From the NCBI RefSeq assembly GCF_027625995.1, contig NZ_CP115396.1, forward strand, positions 2,604,001-2,668,000: a stretch of DNA of 64,000 nt, in the 5' to 3' direction. Shown one piece after another: positions 29,029-37,408 of this stretch. The stretch comes from Hymenobacter yonginensis. GTDB taxonomy: Bacteria; Bacteroidota; Bacteroidia; Cytophagales; Hymenobacteraceae. Within the stretch, counting starts at the first letter, position 1. Every line of letters starts with the position of its first letter. The translations under genes were made by a program, and so were the position numbers. The notes under the pieces were generated by a model. It worked only from the letters and a program-made list of their open reading frames with translations, did not search any database and was not told the origin of the DNA.

Positions 29029-30347
29029 GGGGCGTCGTCGGTGGGAGTGGCGCGGTAGTCGAGGCGGAAGCGGCCAAGGTCGGGGGCGTGGCGGCGGGGA
29101 CGCTGCTGCTCGTAGCGCAGCACGGCCTGGCCCAGGTCGCGCAGAAACGGAAAGCCGATGGTATCGTAGTCGTACTTGTCGTCGTTGAGGATGCCGTCGG
29201 AGTTGGTGTAGATGACGGCCGAAAGCAGGAACTCCACGTTGCGCTCCAGGTCCACGACGTAGGCGTTGTCAATCAGGAAGCCATACGCCTGCCCGATTTT
29301 ATTGAACACCCGCACGCCCGGCGGCAGCGGCGCGATACCGCCGCCGCCCAGCAGAAACTTGGCGTAGGTGTCGGGGAAATGGGCCACGTCGTAGCGCGGG
29401 GCCTGGCTTTCGCGGGGCAGCATGGAGAGGTAGCGGTGCAGGAAGCGGTAGTCGGCCTCGGCCAGCGCAAACCGCTGGCTGGCCGGCACGGCCTCCGGAA
29501 ACAGCAGCGCCCGCAGCACCTGCTGTTGCTCTGCCAGCGGGAAATAGTTTTTGCTGCCCAGATCCAGCGGCTCGGGCACCAGCACTGTGTTTTCCTGCCC
29601 GTCCACGGCGCGCCCGCCCTGCATGTAGCCGCGCCCGATCCGGAAATCGGTGGCGGGCAGCGGCGGCAGCGGCTGGGCGTTGTAGGCAGCGGGCTGCACG
29701 TAGAGCGGCCGGCTCAGGGTGGTATCGGCGTAGAAAGCCAGCGGGTTGGTGTGGCGCGAGCCCGGCTCCTGGTCGCCGACGGAAAGCCGATGAATCAGGC
29801 GCGTTTCGGGCAGGCCGCGGCGGCGCAGCTGCTCGTTCAGCTCCTGCTGCCCCACAAACTCATAGAGCCGGTTAAAGGCGTCATTATCACTCACCAGCAG
29901 CACCTTGCGGATATACTGTCCGATGCTGGCGCGCCCGCTCCGGGCGGTGGTGTCGCGCAGTACGGCGGTCTGGCCGGCAAACGCGGTGTCGATGCGTAGC
30001 GGCGAGGCGGCGCCCAGCTCCGGCACCTGGGCGCGCAGGGTGCGCATCTTCTGCAGCGCCAGCGCGGCGGCCGGCAGCTTCACGGTGCTGGCCGGGTAGA
30101 AATACTGAGTGGCCGGCGCCCCGTAGCGGAAAGTGCGGAAGTGCGGCCGCCCGCGCCCGTCGCGGTTGATCTGGGTGTATAAGATCTGTACGCGGTAAGC
30201 GGCCGGGTCGCGCAGGATGCGGCCGAAACGGGCCGTATCGGCCTGCAGCAGCTCCGTAAGCGGGTTGCGGCCGCGCTGGGCTGTAGCCGGCCCGGCCGGC
30301 ACCAGCAGCGCGGCGGCGGCAGTCAGCGAAAAAACAAAAGCCCTCAT
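29025..30347 (-). CDS. Secreted serine hydrolase of the class A beta-lactamase type
   Basis: 440 residues from ATG 30347, with signal peptide MRAFVFSLTAAAALLVPAG...ATAQ. YPASTVKLP gives the Ser87-x-x-Lys90 nucleophile motif and LVSDNDAF the S153-D-N motif. FNKIGQAYGF is in the place of the KTG triad with Ile instead of Thr. It is longer than true class A enzymes (about 290) because of insertions after the SDN motif. A periplasmic D-Ala-type hydrolase is likely; beta-lactam resistance is not shown. The start codon lies inside the terminator hairpin of the preceding gene, and its first codons overlap the terminator's T-tract. Confidence 0.85.
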   Translation of the reverse strand: MRAFVFSLTAAAALLVPAGPATAQRGRNPLTELLQADTARFGRILRDPAAYRVQILYTQINRDGRGRPHFRTFRYGAPATQYFYPASTVKLPAAALALQKMRTLRAQVPELGAASPLRIDTAFAGQTAVLRDTTARSGRASIGQYIRKVLLVSDNDAFNRLYEFVGQQELNEQLRRRGLPETRLIHRLSVGDQEPGSRHTNPLAFYADTTLSRPLYVQPAAYNAQPLPPLPATDFRIGRGYMQGGRAVDGQENTVLVPEPLDLGSKNYFPLAEQQQVLRALLFPEAVPASQRFALAEADYRFLHRYLSMLPRESQAPRYDVAHFPDTYAKFLLGGGGIAPLPPGVRVFNKIGQAYGFLIDNAYVVDLERNVEFLLSAVIYTNSDGILNDDKYDYDTIGFPFLRDLGQAVLRYEQQRPRRHAPDLGRFRLDYRATPTDDAP

Positions 30348-30382
30348 GCGGCGAAAGATAAAGTCTTCCGCCACATGAGGGC
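30328..30382 (-). terminator. Terminator that contains the next gene's -7-like box and start codon
   Basis: On the minus strand a stem of 17 pairs with two mismatches (30382-30364 with 30358-30340) is followed by a T-rich run (CTTTTGTTTTTTC). TATCTTTC occupies 30360-30353, across the loop and 3' arm, and the ATG of the serine hydrolase is 30347-30345 in the 3' arm. The T-run encodes its residues 4-7 (FVFS). Confidence 0.75.
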
Positions 30383-30426
30383 CGCTTGTCACTGCCGCGA
30401 AACAGACTTTCGCGGTTCGGGCCTTA

Positions 30427-30717
30427 TTCAGCCCACTGGTCGTTTTTCTTTTTCGGGGCGCCTTCGTCGTTGGCGTCCGAGGTGCCTTCGGCGCCGTTGG
30501 TCTGGCTGGCGTTGCCGTAGTCGCCGCGGATGCCGCTGCCATCGCCCATGTTCTGCTGGGTGCTGGTGGCTTCGGGGTTGCCGCTGGCCTGGGCGTCGGC
30601 GTCGTGCTGGGCAGGAATTTTACCGCCGGTGCTCAGCTGGCGGCCTTCCTGCTCGGAAGCTGCGTTGGGTGTGGTTTGGGCGTTCTGGTCGGAATTTGGA
30701 GTTTGGTCGGCGCTCAT
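30427..30717 (-). CDS. Small disordered hydrophilic protein
   Basis: 96 residues from ATG 30717. The composition is Gln, Asn, Asp, Ser, Gly and Ala with almost no hydrophobic residues (ADQTPNSDQNAQ, EGTSDANDEGAPKKKND). No signal or domain is visible, and it is predicted to be intrinsically disordered. Similar short acidic proteins occur widely in Hymenobacteraceae without known function; stress or desiccation protection is a guess only. The reading frame is supported by the strong terminator directly downstream on the same strand and by a clean frame with GC-rich third positions. Confidence 0.65.
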
Positions 30718-30878
30718 GGGAAGGGAAGTAAGAAGATGAAGCAGCGTCGCGGCTTGATGGCCGCGCTGCCTGTCTATACGCGCAGGCTGGCGCTGGCGTT
30801 GGCAGGCGGGCGTGATAGTCCGGAGGCTTTTTGCCAACTTGGAAGCCGATTATTCTTTCTGGCTGCTTTTACCCCGAC

Positions 30879-31724
30879 ATGTCCTCTCCTTCTGATTCCG
30901 AATTTATCCAGCAAAAAACCGACGCTGATCTGCTGTACTTGGCCCGCAACCCGGAGCTGTATCATACTGACCTGGTAAACACGGCCCGCCGGGAGCTGCG
31001 CCGCCGCGGCATCAGCCCCGACCCAACCACGGAGTCACAACCGATGGGCAGCCACCTGCCGGTGTATGCCGATGACGAGCCGGCGCCGGCCCTGTGGCAG
31101 CGCCCGGCCCTGTGGATAGGCGTGCTGGTGGCCCTGCTGCTTGGCGGGCTGATCTATTGGCAAAACCAGCAGGCCGCCCGCCGCCAGGCCGCCGAGCAGG
31201 CCCGCAAAGAAGCCGGCCCGCCCGTGCTGGAAACCGTGCAGACCCGCGTAATTCCGGCCTTCGACTCGCTCACGCGCACCCAGATTGCGCAGGAGCTGCG
31301 CCAGCTGCCCGCCGTCGAGCGCACCCGCGACACGGTGGCTACGCGCAAGTACCGGCGGCTGGCAGAGCGCTACTGGAAAGCCGAAAACCAGAGCACCTAC
31401 CTGCTCCGGCCGCTGCGCACCACTCAGCCCGACGCCACCCTGCCCGGCCAGGCCAGCACCGTGCTGGAAGAATGGCACCGCCTCAACAAAGCCCTGGCCT
31501 ACGACCACAAGCTCACGCCCGTACTTTCCGAACGGGTGGAGCTGATGCGTCGCGCCGCCTACCTGCGCATGGATCTACTGCAGAACCTGAGTGGCCGCTA
31601 CGGCAATGGCCTGCCCATCTACACGCCCCAGCTCGTCAGGCTGCAGGATTCGGCCACCGTGATGCGGGAGGCCCTGCTCAGCCGCGACAAATGGACCGCC
31701 CGTCTGCGGCGCGGTACGCTGTAA
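30879..31724 (+). CDS. Unknown single-span membrane protein
   Basis: 281 residues from ATG 30879. The N-terminal 45 residues (QQKTDADLLYLARNPELY...RRELRRRGI) resemble the start of the rhomboid protease encoded 1.1 kb downstream. An acidic linker, one transmembrane helix (WIGVLVALLLGGLIYW, about residues 85-102) and about 180 mostly helical residues with many Arg/Glu follow. No family was recognised. The predicted topology has a short cytoplasmic N-terminus and a large periplasmic helical domain. It is monocistronic and convergent with the FkbM gene. Confidence 0.75.
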   Translation: MSSPSDSEFIQQKTDADLLYLARNPELYHTDLVNTARRELRRRGISPDPTTESQPMGSHLPVYADDEPAPALWQRPALWIGVLVALLLGGLIYWQNQQAARRQAAEQARKEAGPPVLETVQTRVIPAFDSLTRTQIAQELRQLPAVERTRDTVATRKYRRLAERYWKAENQSTYLLRPLRTTQPDATLPGQASTVLEEWHRLNKALAYDHKLTPVLSERVELMRRAAYLRMDLLQNLSGRYGNGLPIYTPQLVRLQDSATVMREALLSRDKWTARLRRGTL

Positions 31725-31739
31725 ATCAACTACCCTGGC

Positions 31740-32594
31740 TTAAGCCGCCTCGTCGAGGAAGTACAGGTTCTTGAGGATGCTGCCTTTGAAGCGGTAGTTG
31801 CGGGCCAGCAGAAACGTGCTGATGGGGTGCTGCAGCGGATGCAGCGGGTCGAAATCCTCGGCCTCCACCATCACCAGCCGGGGCCGGTAGGCCGCGAAAT
31901 CCAGGGATTCCAGCACAGAAAGGTCGAACTCCTCAGCGTCTATCGTGAGCAAATCGAAGCGGGCGGGCGCGTGGCACTCCTGCAGGATGGCCGTGAGCGT
32001 GCGGGGCTGCACCTGCCGCGTGCGCTCAATCTCCTCGCCCTGCGCCAGATACTGCGGCACGTACTGCGGGTCGGCCGTCGACAGCACGTTGTTACTGAAC
32101 TCCAGGTACGTCAGCGGCTCGGGCTCGTGCGACACAAAGGCGCACACAGCCTGGTCGCGGGGGCGGATGCGGCCGAATTTGCGGATCAGCTTTTCATTGG
32201 CATCGATGCAGATGCCGCGCCAGCCGCGCCGGTACAGCAGAAACGTGTTGGAAATGAAGCGGGGCTCGTTGCAGCCAACCTCCACGTAGAACCCGTTGTG
32301 GGTCACCAGGGGCTTGAGCAGCGACTCAATCAGGCGGTCTTCGCCGGTGTAGCCGTAGCTCAGCCGCACGCTGCGCCCCAGCGGCAGGCGTAGCAGGGCT
32401 ACCAGCACATATTTCAGGCTGCGCAAACCCGAGGAAACCGGGCTCGACCACGAAAAGAACTGCCGGAAGCTCACGCGGCTTTCCTTAAGGGCTACGCCGG
32501 CCTGGGTGAACAGGGCCCGGGAGCGGGCATTACGGTACAGGGAGGTAGCTAGGCGCTGTTGTGCCTGAGCTCGCAGACGAGCAGAAACCGACAT
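31740..32594 (-). CDS. FkbM-family methyltransferase
   Basis: 284 residues from ATG 32594 (a TTG just upstream is in frame). GFYVEVGCNEP is the SAM-binding glycine motif I, and ICIDANEKLIRKFGR follows with the acidic residue for the SAM ribose. FDLLTIDAEEFDLSVLESLDF is the conserved FkbM block. The family methylates hydroxyl groups on sugars, lipids or natural products, often in surface polysaccharide loci. No glycosyltransferase cluster adjoins it here, so the acceptor is unknown. The N-terminal 60 residues are basic and have one amphipathic or hydrophobic stretch, possibly for membrane contact. Confidence 0.88.
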   Translation of the reverse strand: MSVSARLRAQAQQRLATSLYRNARSRALFTQAGVALKESRVSFRQFFSWSSPVSSGLRSLKYVLVALLRLPLGRSVRLSYGYTGEDRLIESLLKPLVTHNGFYVEVGCNEPRFISNTFLLYRRGWRGICIDANEKLIRKFGRIRPRDQAVCAFVSHEPEPLTYLEFSNNVLSTADPQYVPQYLAQGEEIERTRQVQPRTLTAILQECHAPARFDLLTIDAEEFDLSVLESLDFAAYRPRLVMVEAEDFDPLHPLQHPISTFLLARNYRFKGSILKNLYFLDEAA

Positions 32595-32869
32595 CAAGAA
32601 TAAATGACAAAAAGGCGTGGTGGGAGGGCAAAGGAGCAGATCACAAAAGCCTAAATATAGTTAAATTTACTGCCTGCACATTCATTAAAAAGATAATACT
32701 TTATAAAAATAGTTACTATACAGCTACCGCTAATCACGGGCAGCGTGGCAGACTGAACACGTTGCATATGCGCGGCTGTTAGGCACTGTTGGCCGGTTCT
32801 GGCAGAGTGCGTCGCCGGCTGCGGGCGTGGGCTGGTTCTTGATAGCGCTGAGCTTCTGAGTTCTGCCTT

Positions 32870-33706
32870 ATGGAAATCCCGGCTCCCGAATCTCCTTTTG
32901 CGCACAAAACCGACGCCGAGCTGCTGCACCTGGCCCGGCAGGCCGCCCGGTACCCGGCCGTGGGCGCGGCGGCAGTGCAGGAGCTGCAGCGCCGCGGCCT
33001 GATTCCGGCCGAGCTGCCGGCTGCCGCAGCCGGACCGCCGCCAGCCTCACCGGTAGCGGAGCCCGAGGGCAGCACGCTGCGGCAGGCCGCCCGGCTGGTG
33101 CAGGCCGTTTTCCGGCCCCGCCGGGGGTATTTCGTTACCCCGCTGCTGCTGCTGGCCAACCTGCTGGCGTATGGCGCCATGGGCGTTCTGGGTGGCGTAA
33201 ATCTATTGGCACCTGCCGGCTCCGACCTCATTGCCTGGGGCTCCAATTTCTCGGGGCTGGTGGTGGCCGAGCCCTGGCGGCTGCTCAGCGGCACTTTTCT
33301 GCACGGCGGGCCGGCCCATCTTTTCCTCAACCTGAGCGCCTTGCTGCTGCTGGGCCTGATGGCCGAGGCCAAAGCCGAGAGCCTCCGGTGGCTGCTGGTG
33401 TATCTGCTGAGTGGCGTGGGCGGCAGCCTGGCTAGCTTGTGGTGGCACAGCCAGGGTGTTAACTCCGTGGGGGCTTCGGGCGCCATTTTTGGGCTGTATG
33501 GGCTAGTGCTGGCGCTGCTGCTGGGGCGCGGGGCCGCGCTTAGCCGCCAGGAGCGAGCCGGCCTGCTGGGGTTGCTGCTGTACTTCGCGCTGGGCAGCCT
33601 GGTGGGGGGCCTGGCCGGCCCAGCCGGCACCGACAACGCGGCCCACCTCGGGGGGCTGGCTACCGGCCTGGTCGCGGGCTTGCTGAGCACGCTGAAGCAC
33701 CGCTAG
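32870..33706 (+). CDS. Rhomboid intramembrane serine protease
   Basis: 278 residues. About six hydrophobic segments surround the rhomboid motifs HGGPAHLFLNLSA, VGASGAIFGLYG with the catalytic Ser203, and AAHLGGLATG with His259. These form the Ser-His dyad that cuts transmembrane substrates inside the membrane. In front of the protease core is a 90-residue soluble part whose first 40 residues (HKTDAELLHLARQAARY...ELQRRGLIP) match the start of the protein encoded at 30879. The 32595-32869 spacer upstream is AT-rich and likely holds the promoter. No substrate is suggested by neighbours. Confidence 0.92.
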   Translation: MEIPAPESPFAHKTDAELLHLARQAARYPAVGAAAVQELQRRGLIPAELPAAAAGPPPASPVAEPEGSTLRQAARLVQAVFRPRRGYFVTPLLLLANLLAYGAMGVLGGVNLLAPAGSDLIAWGSNFSGLVVAEPWRLLSGTFLHGGPAHLFLNLSALLLLGLMAEAKAESLRWLLVYLLSGVGGSLASLWWHSQGVNSVGASGAIFGLYGLVLALLLGRGAALSRQERAGLLGLLLYFALGSLVGGLAGPAGTDNAAHLGGLATGLVAGLLSTLKHR

Positions 33707-33940
33707 CCCCGGCCAACGCTCCGGCTGGGGCGGTTTTCCTGAAGCCTGCGCATGAACAGCCGATTTTATCTATCTGCAATTCAGAATCATATATATTTTT
33801 CTTGCTTTTTATTTACGAAAAGGAACTTTTTTTTAGCGAAGCGGTAGAAGGGCGGCATAATTTTAGCGAGACGTATACAGCTTAGGAATTTGTAATTCGT
33901 TGGCATTACCCGTTACTCATTCACCCTTTCTTTCTTTTCT

Positions 33941-34852
33941 ATGAAATCTTTATTACCCGTTGCGGCCGGTATTCTGGCCTTGTTCAGCAGCAGCGGCGCC
34001 GTGGCGCAGCAGGCGATTCCGAATGGCACCCTCGAAACCTGGAGCCAGCGTGGGCTTTTCGAGTCGCCTCAATCGTGGCTGACGTTCGACGATATCATTT
34101 CAGCGCTGGTGGGGCCGCTGCCTTTTTCCACCAACACTACGGTAAAGTCCACGGATAAGCGCGGCGGCAGTTTTGCAGCCAAACTGGAGACGCAGAACTT
34201 TCAGGATAATTTCCCTGGTGTTCTGTTGCTCGGCACGCGCATTGGCAACACCAATACGCTTGGTGGCGGTATTCCCTATACCAACCGGCCAGCCAATCTG
34301 CAGTTCTATTACAAAATGACTGGCCCGGCAGCTGACTCGGCTGGGGTTCAGGTAGCACTTTTCAAAACGGTCAACGGCAACCCCGAAATCGTAGCTGATG
34401 CCTTCCAGATTCTGGCGCCTCAGGCCGGCTACACCTTAGTAACCCTGCCCCTCACCTACCGCCGCGCCGATACGCCGGATACGCTGCAGATATTTTTTGC
34501 TTCTGGCTTGGCCAACAACATCACCGCCGGCACCGCGCTGTTCATCGACGACGTGAGCCTGACCGGTACCGTGCAGGCGGCCAAAAACCCAGCCCTCGAC
34601 GCGGCCCTCACGGTATATCCCAACCCCAGCCCCAGCGGCGAATTCCGGCTGTCGTCGGTGGCAAATCCAGCGGTGGCTACTGCCCCCTACACCCTCTCCG
34701 ACGCCACGGGCCGGGTGGTGCGCACGGCCACTGCCGCGCCGCTGGGCACGGCTGGCGGCCGCCCCGTAGACCTGCGTGGCCTGCCAGCCGGCGTCTACCT
34801 GCTCCAACTCAACACCCCCGACGGCCCTGTTACGCGCAAGCTTATCCGCTAA
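33941..34852 (+). CDS. T9SS-sorted secreted protein, paralog A
   Basis: 303 residues. The signal peptide ends SGAVAQQ, then a beta-rich domain begins IPNGTLETWSQRG. The domain resembles carbohydrate-binding-like jelly rolls found in Bacteroidota (FYYKMTGPAADSAGV, FIDDVSLTG). The C-terminal 75 residues are a type IX sorting domain (VYPNPSPSGEFRL, GLPAGVYLLQLN). It is exported by T9SS and probably attached to the surface through A-LPS-type sugar. It is a clear paralog of the protein encoded downstream at 35144. Binding of a glycan or PCMD-like function is inferred from shape only. Confidence 0.85.
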   Translation: MKSLLPVAAGILALFSSSGAVAQQAIPNGTLETWSQRGLFESPQSWLTFDDIISALVGPLPFSTNTTVKSTDKRGGSFAAKLETQNFQDNFPGVLLLGTRIGNTNTLGGGIPYTNRPANLQFYYKMTGPAADSAGVQVALFKTVNGNPEIVADAFQILAPQAGYTLVTLPLTYRRADTPDTLQIFFASGLANNITAGTALFIDDVSLTGTVQAAKNPALDAALTVYPNPSPSGEFRLSSVANPAVATAPYTLSDATGRVVRTATAAPLGTAGGRPVDLRGLPAGVYLLQLNTPDGPVTRKLIR

Positions 34853-34964
34853 GCCCGCACTCAATAACTGCTAAAACTTAATCAATCAGAAATTTCTATC
34901 AATTACCTGATCGTCAATTCAGTAAAGACTACCTGAATACTCAGCACATCTACTACTCAGAGTC

Positions 34965-34998
34965 CTTCCGCCGGCGGCTGCCGGCGGAAGTTTTTTTT
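34965..34998 (+). terminator. Intrinsic terminator after paralog A
   Basis: CTTCCGCCGGC pairs with GCCGGCGGAAG (34965-34990, loop GGCT), followed by eight T. Confidence 0.92.
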
Positions 34999-35143
34999 GC
35001 CCTGTGCCCGGCGCATCATTTCAGGCACAACCTTTTGCCTATCACCTGTTTATGTGATTCACCCTTGCCTGTATAGCTGGTATCTTTATAACAGGCCGGC
35101 GGAAGGGCCGTCTGGTCTGTTCGCACCTTACTGTCTGCCGGCT

Positions 35144-36055
35144 ATGAAAACGCTACTCCTTACTGTTCTTTGGCTGTTTCTTTTCGTTGGAATGGGGCCG
35201 GTTTCGGCCCAGAGTGTGCCCAACGGGGGCCTGGAAAGCTGGATCACCCAGGGCGCCGCCGAATACCCCGCCAACTGGCTGACCACCGACGCCATCTACT
35301 CCGGGCAGGGCCTGCCCCTGACGCTGGGCACCGTCACGAAAAGCACCGACCGCAACTCCGGCAGCTTCGCGGCCAAGCTGGAAAGCAAAACAGTATTCGG
35401 GGTGCCGTTTCCGTCGTTTCTGATTCTGGGCTCGCGCTTTGTCAATTCCAACACCTTCGGCATCGGCGGCATTCCGTTCACGGGGCGGCCCGCTACGCTG
35501 CAGTTCTGGTACAAGCTCACGCTCTCCGCCAACGACTCGGCCGGCGTGTATGTGGCCCTGACCCGGGGCGGCGGCCCTACTGCCCAGGTGGTAGGGGCCG
35601 GGGCCGCCATTCTGCCGGCGCGGGCCGGCTACGGCCAGTTTTCGCTGCCAATAGGCTACGCCGCGGGCCTGGCGCCCGACTCACTGCGGCTGTTTTTTCT
35701 GTGCGGCACCGGCGGCGTGATGGCCAGCTCCTCGCTGTGGGTGGACGACATTGGGCTGACCGGTGCGGTAGCCGCCACCTCGGCCCCGGCTGCCACGCAG
35801 GCCGCCCTCAGTGTCTACCCCAACCCCAGCGCGTCGGGTGAATTTGTGTTGGCTTCAGCGCAGCAGCCCGCGGTGTCCACCGCATCCTACCGGGTGTTTA
35901 ATGCCCAAGGCCAGCTGATACGGCAGCAACCGGCCGCGCCGCTCAACGAAGCCAGCGGCCGCCGCGTAGATTTACGCGGAATGCCGGCGGGTGTGTATCT
36001 TTTGCACCTCAGCTCCCCCGCTGGCCCGCTGCTGCGCAAACTCCTGATTCCGTGA
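35144..36055 (+). CDS. T9SS-sorted secreted protein, paralog B
   Basis: 303 residues with signal peptide ending GPVSAQ. SVPNGGLESWITQGAAEYP starts the same beta-sandwich as in the upstream paralog, with FWYKLTLSANDSAGV and LWVDDIGLTG in matching positions. The C-terminus is a T9SS sorting domain (VYPNPSASGEFVL, GMPAGVYLLHLS). Equal length and the same motif order indicate tandem duplication. Its TGA overlaps the GTG start of the alpha/beta hydrolase gene, so the two are probably co-translated although one product is secreted and the other is not. Confidence 0.85.
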   Translation: MKTLLLTVLWLFLFVGMGPVSAQSVPNGGLESWITQGAAEYPANWLTTDAIYSGQGLPLTLGTVTKSTDRNSGSFAAKLESKTVFGVPFPSFLILGSRFVNSNTFGIGGIPFTGRPATLQFWYKLTLSANDSAGVYVALTRGGGPTAQVVGAGAAILPARAGYGQFSLPIGYAAGLAPDSLRLFFLCGTGGVMASSSLWVDDIGLTGAVAATSAPAATQAALSVYPNPSASGEFVLASAQQPAVSTASYRVFNAQGQLIRQQPAAPLNEASGRRVDLRGMPAGVYLLHLSSPAGPLLRKLLIP

Positions 36056-37254
36056 CCGAACAACCGTCCCTGCCCGAGCCGTCGGCTCCTTCCTCCTCTA
36101 CCCCGGGCGCCCTGCCCCCACCCGACGCCGTCCCCGCGGCCGCCGGCCCGCCCGCCCCCACCGACGACCCGCCGGCCGGACAGGAGCTGCCGGACGCGGC
36201 GCCGTCGCGCTGGAAGCGGGCCATCCGGGCGGTGGGGCGGGCCGCTACGGTACCGTTCAACACGGCTGGCTTTCTCTACCGCACGGGGCAGGAAAATATC
36301 CACTTCACACTGCCGGTGCTCAACGGGGCCTTCGGCGACCAGCTGGCCGAGCGCCAGGACCGCCGGGCCATCCGGATGAGCTTCCGCCGCCACGCCGCCG
36401 ATGTGCCAGTGTCGGCGCTACGCCTCACGCCCGGCACCAAAGGGCCGCGCAAAGTGGTGGTATTTCTGCACGGCCTCATGGGCGACGAGGTGATCTGGCA
36501 GGCCGGCTCGGGCGAAGGCGGCCTGCGCTACGGCCCGCGTCTGCAGCAGGAAGCCGGCGTGGTGTGCCTCTACGTGCGCTACAACACCGGCCTGCACATC
36601 TCCCAGAACGGCCAGCTGCTCCACGCCCTGCTCACGGAGCTGCTCGAAGCCTACCCCGACGCCATCGGCCGGCTTTCGCTGGTGGGACACAGCATGGGCG
36701 GGCTGGTTATTCGGTCGGCGGGCTATTATGCGGCCCAAGCGGCAGTGGCGGTAACCGGCATTTCGTGGCTCACGCACCTGCAGGACGTGTTTCTGCTGGG
36801 CGTGCCCAACGACGGCTCGTTTCTGGAGCAGAACAGCCACTTCACGTCGGTGGTGCTGCGCAAAATCAACCTGCGCCCCACCCGCTTCATCAGTGGCCTG
36901 ATTGATAAGCGCAGCAACGGCATCAAAGACCTGCGCCACGCCATTCTGGTAGACGACGACTGGCAGGACCCGCATGCCGACGACCTGTTTCCGCCCCGCA
37001 CACTGGTGCCGCCGCTGCCCGGCGTGCGCTACCACGTGCTGGTGGGCTCCCTGCTGAAATCGGCCAACTCCGCCCTGCACGACTACTTCGGCGACGGCCT
37101 TGTGGGGGCCGGCAGCGCCCTGGGCCGTGTATTTGGCGACCCGGCTCTGCCACCCGAGCAGCAGATCAGCACCCGCGTGTTCCCGAAGCTGCACCACGGT
37201 ACGCTCCTCTCCAACCCTGAGGTGTACCAGTACCTGCGCGACCGGCTGCAATAA
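36052..37254 (+). CDS. Alpha/beta hydrolase (PGAP1/lipase-like) with a Pro-rich N-terminus
   Basis: 400 residues, starting at GTG 36052 inside GTGA, which overlaps the stop of the T9SS gene; no ATG exists for about 100 codons. The first 45 residues are Pro/Ala/Ser-rich. The core has VVVFLHGLMGDEVIWQ (oxyanion region) and LVGHSMGGLVIRSAGYY with the nucleophile Ser214. HHGTLLSNPEVY near the end probably holds the catalytic His. No signal peptide is visible, so it is cytoplasmic. The family contains esterases and lipases acting on acyl esters. The substrate is unknown. It is followed by a bidirectional terminator. Confidence 0.85.
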   Translation: MTEQPSLPEPSAPSSSTPGALPPPDAVPAAAGPPAPTDDPPAGQELPDAAPSRWKRAIRAVGRAATVPFNTAGFLYRTGQENIHFTLPVLNGAFGDQLAERQDRRAIRMSFRRHAADVPVSALRLTPGTKGPRKVVVFLHGLMGDEVIWQAGSGEGGLRYGPRLQQEAGVVCLYVRYNTGLHISQNGQLLHALLTELLEAYPDAIGRLSLVGHSMGGLVIRSAGYYAAQAAVAVTGISWLTHLQDVFLLGVPNDGSFLEQNSHFTSVVLRKINLRPTRFISGLIDKRSNGIKDLRHAILVDDDWQDPHADDLFPPRTLVPPLPGVRYHVLVGSLLKSANSALHDYFGDGLVGAGSALGRVFGDPALPPEQQISTRVFPKLHHGTLLSNPEVYQYLRDRLQ

Positions 37255-37330
37255 GAGCCTTAGGCTGCATCAGAAAAGCCGATTGAAGCCACCAGAACGC
37301 CGGGCTTCACGTATCGAAGGCCATAAAAAA

Positions 37331-37374
37331 GCCGCCCAAACTGTCCCTTACAGAAGGAAGTTTGGGCGGCTTTT
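37331..37374. terminator. Bidirectional terminator between convergent hydrolase genes
   Basis: GCCGCCCAAACT (37331-37342) and AGTTTGGGCGGC (37359-37370) form a perfect 12-bp stem, with A-run before and T-run after, so it works for both strands. Confidence 0.93.
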
Positions 37375-37408
37375 ATGATTGCAGGGACCTTAGACACCTA
37401 TGTTTGGC

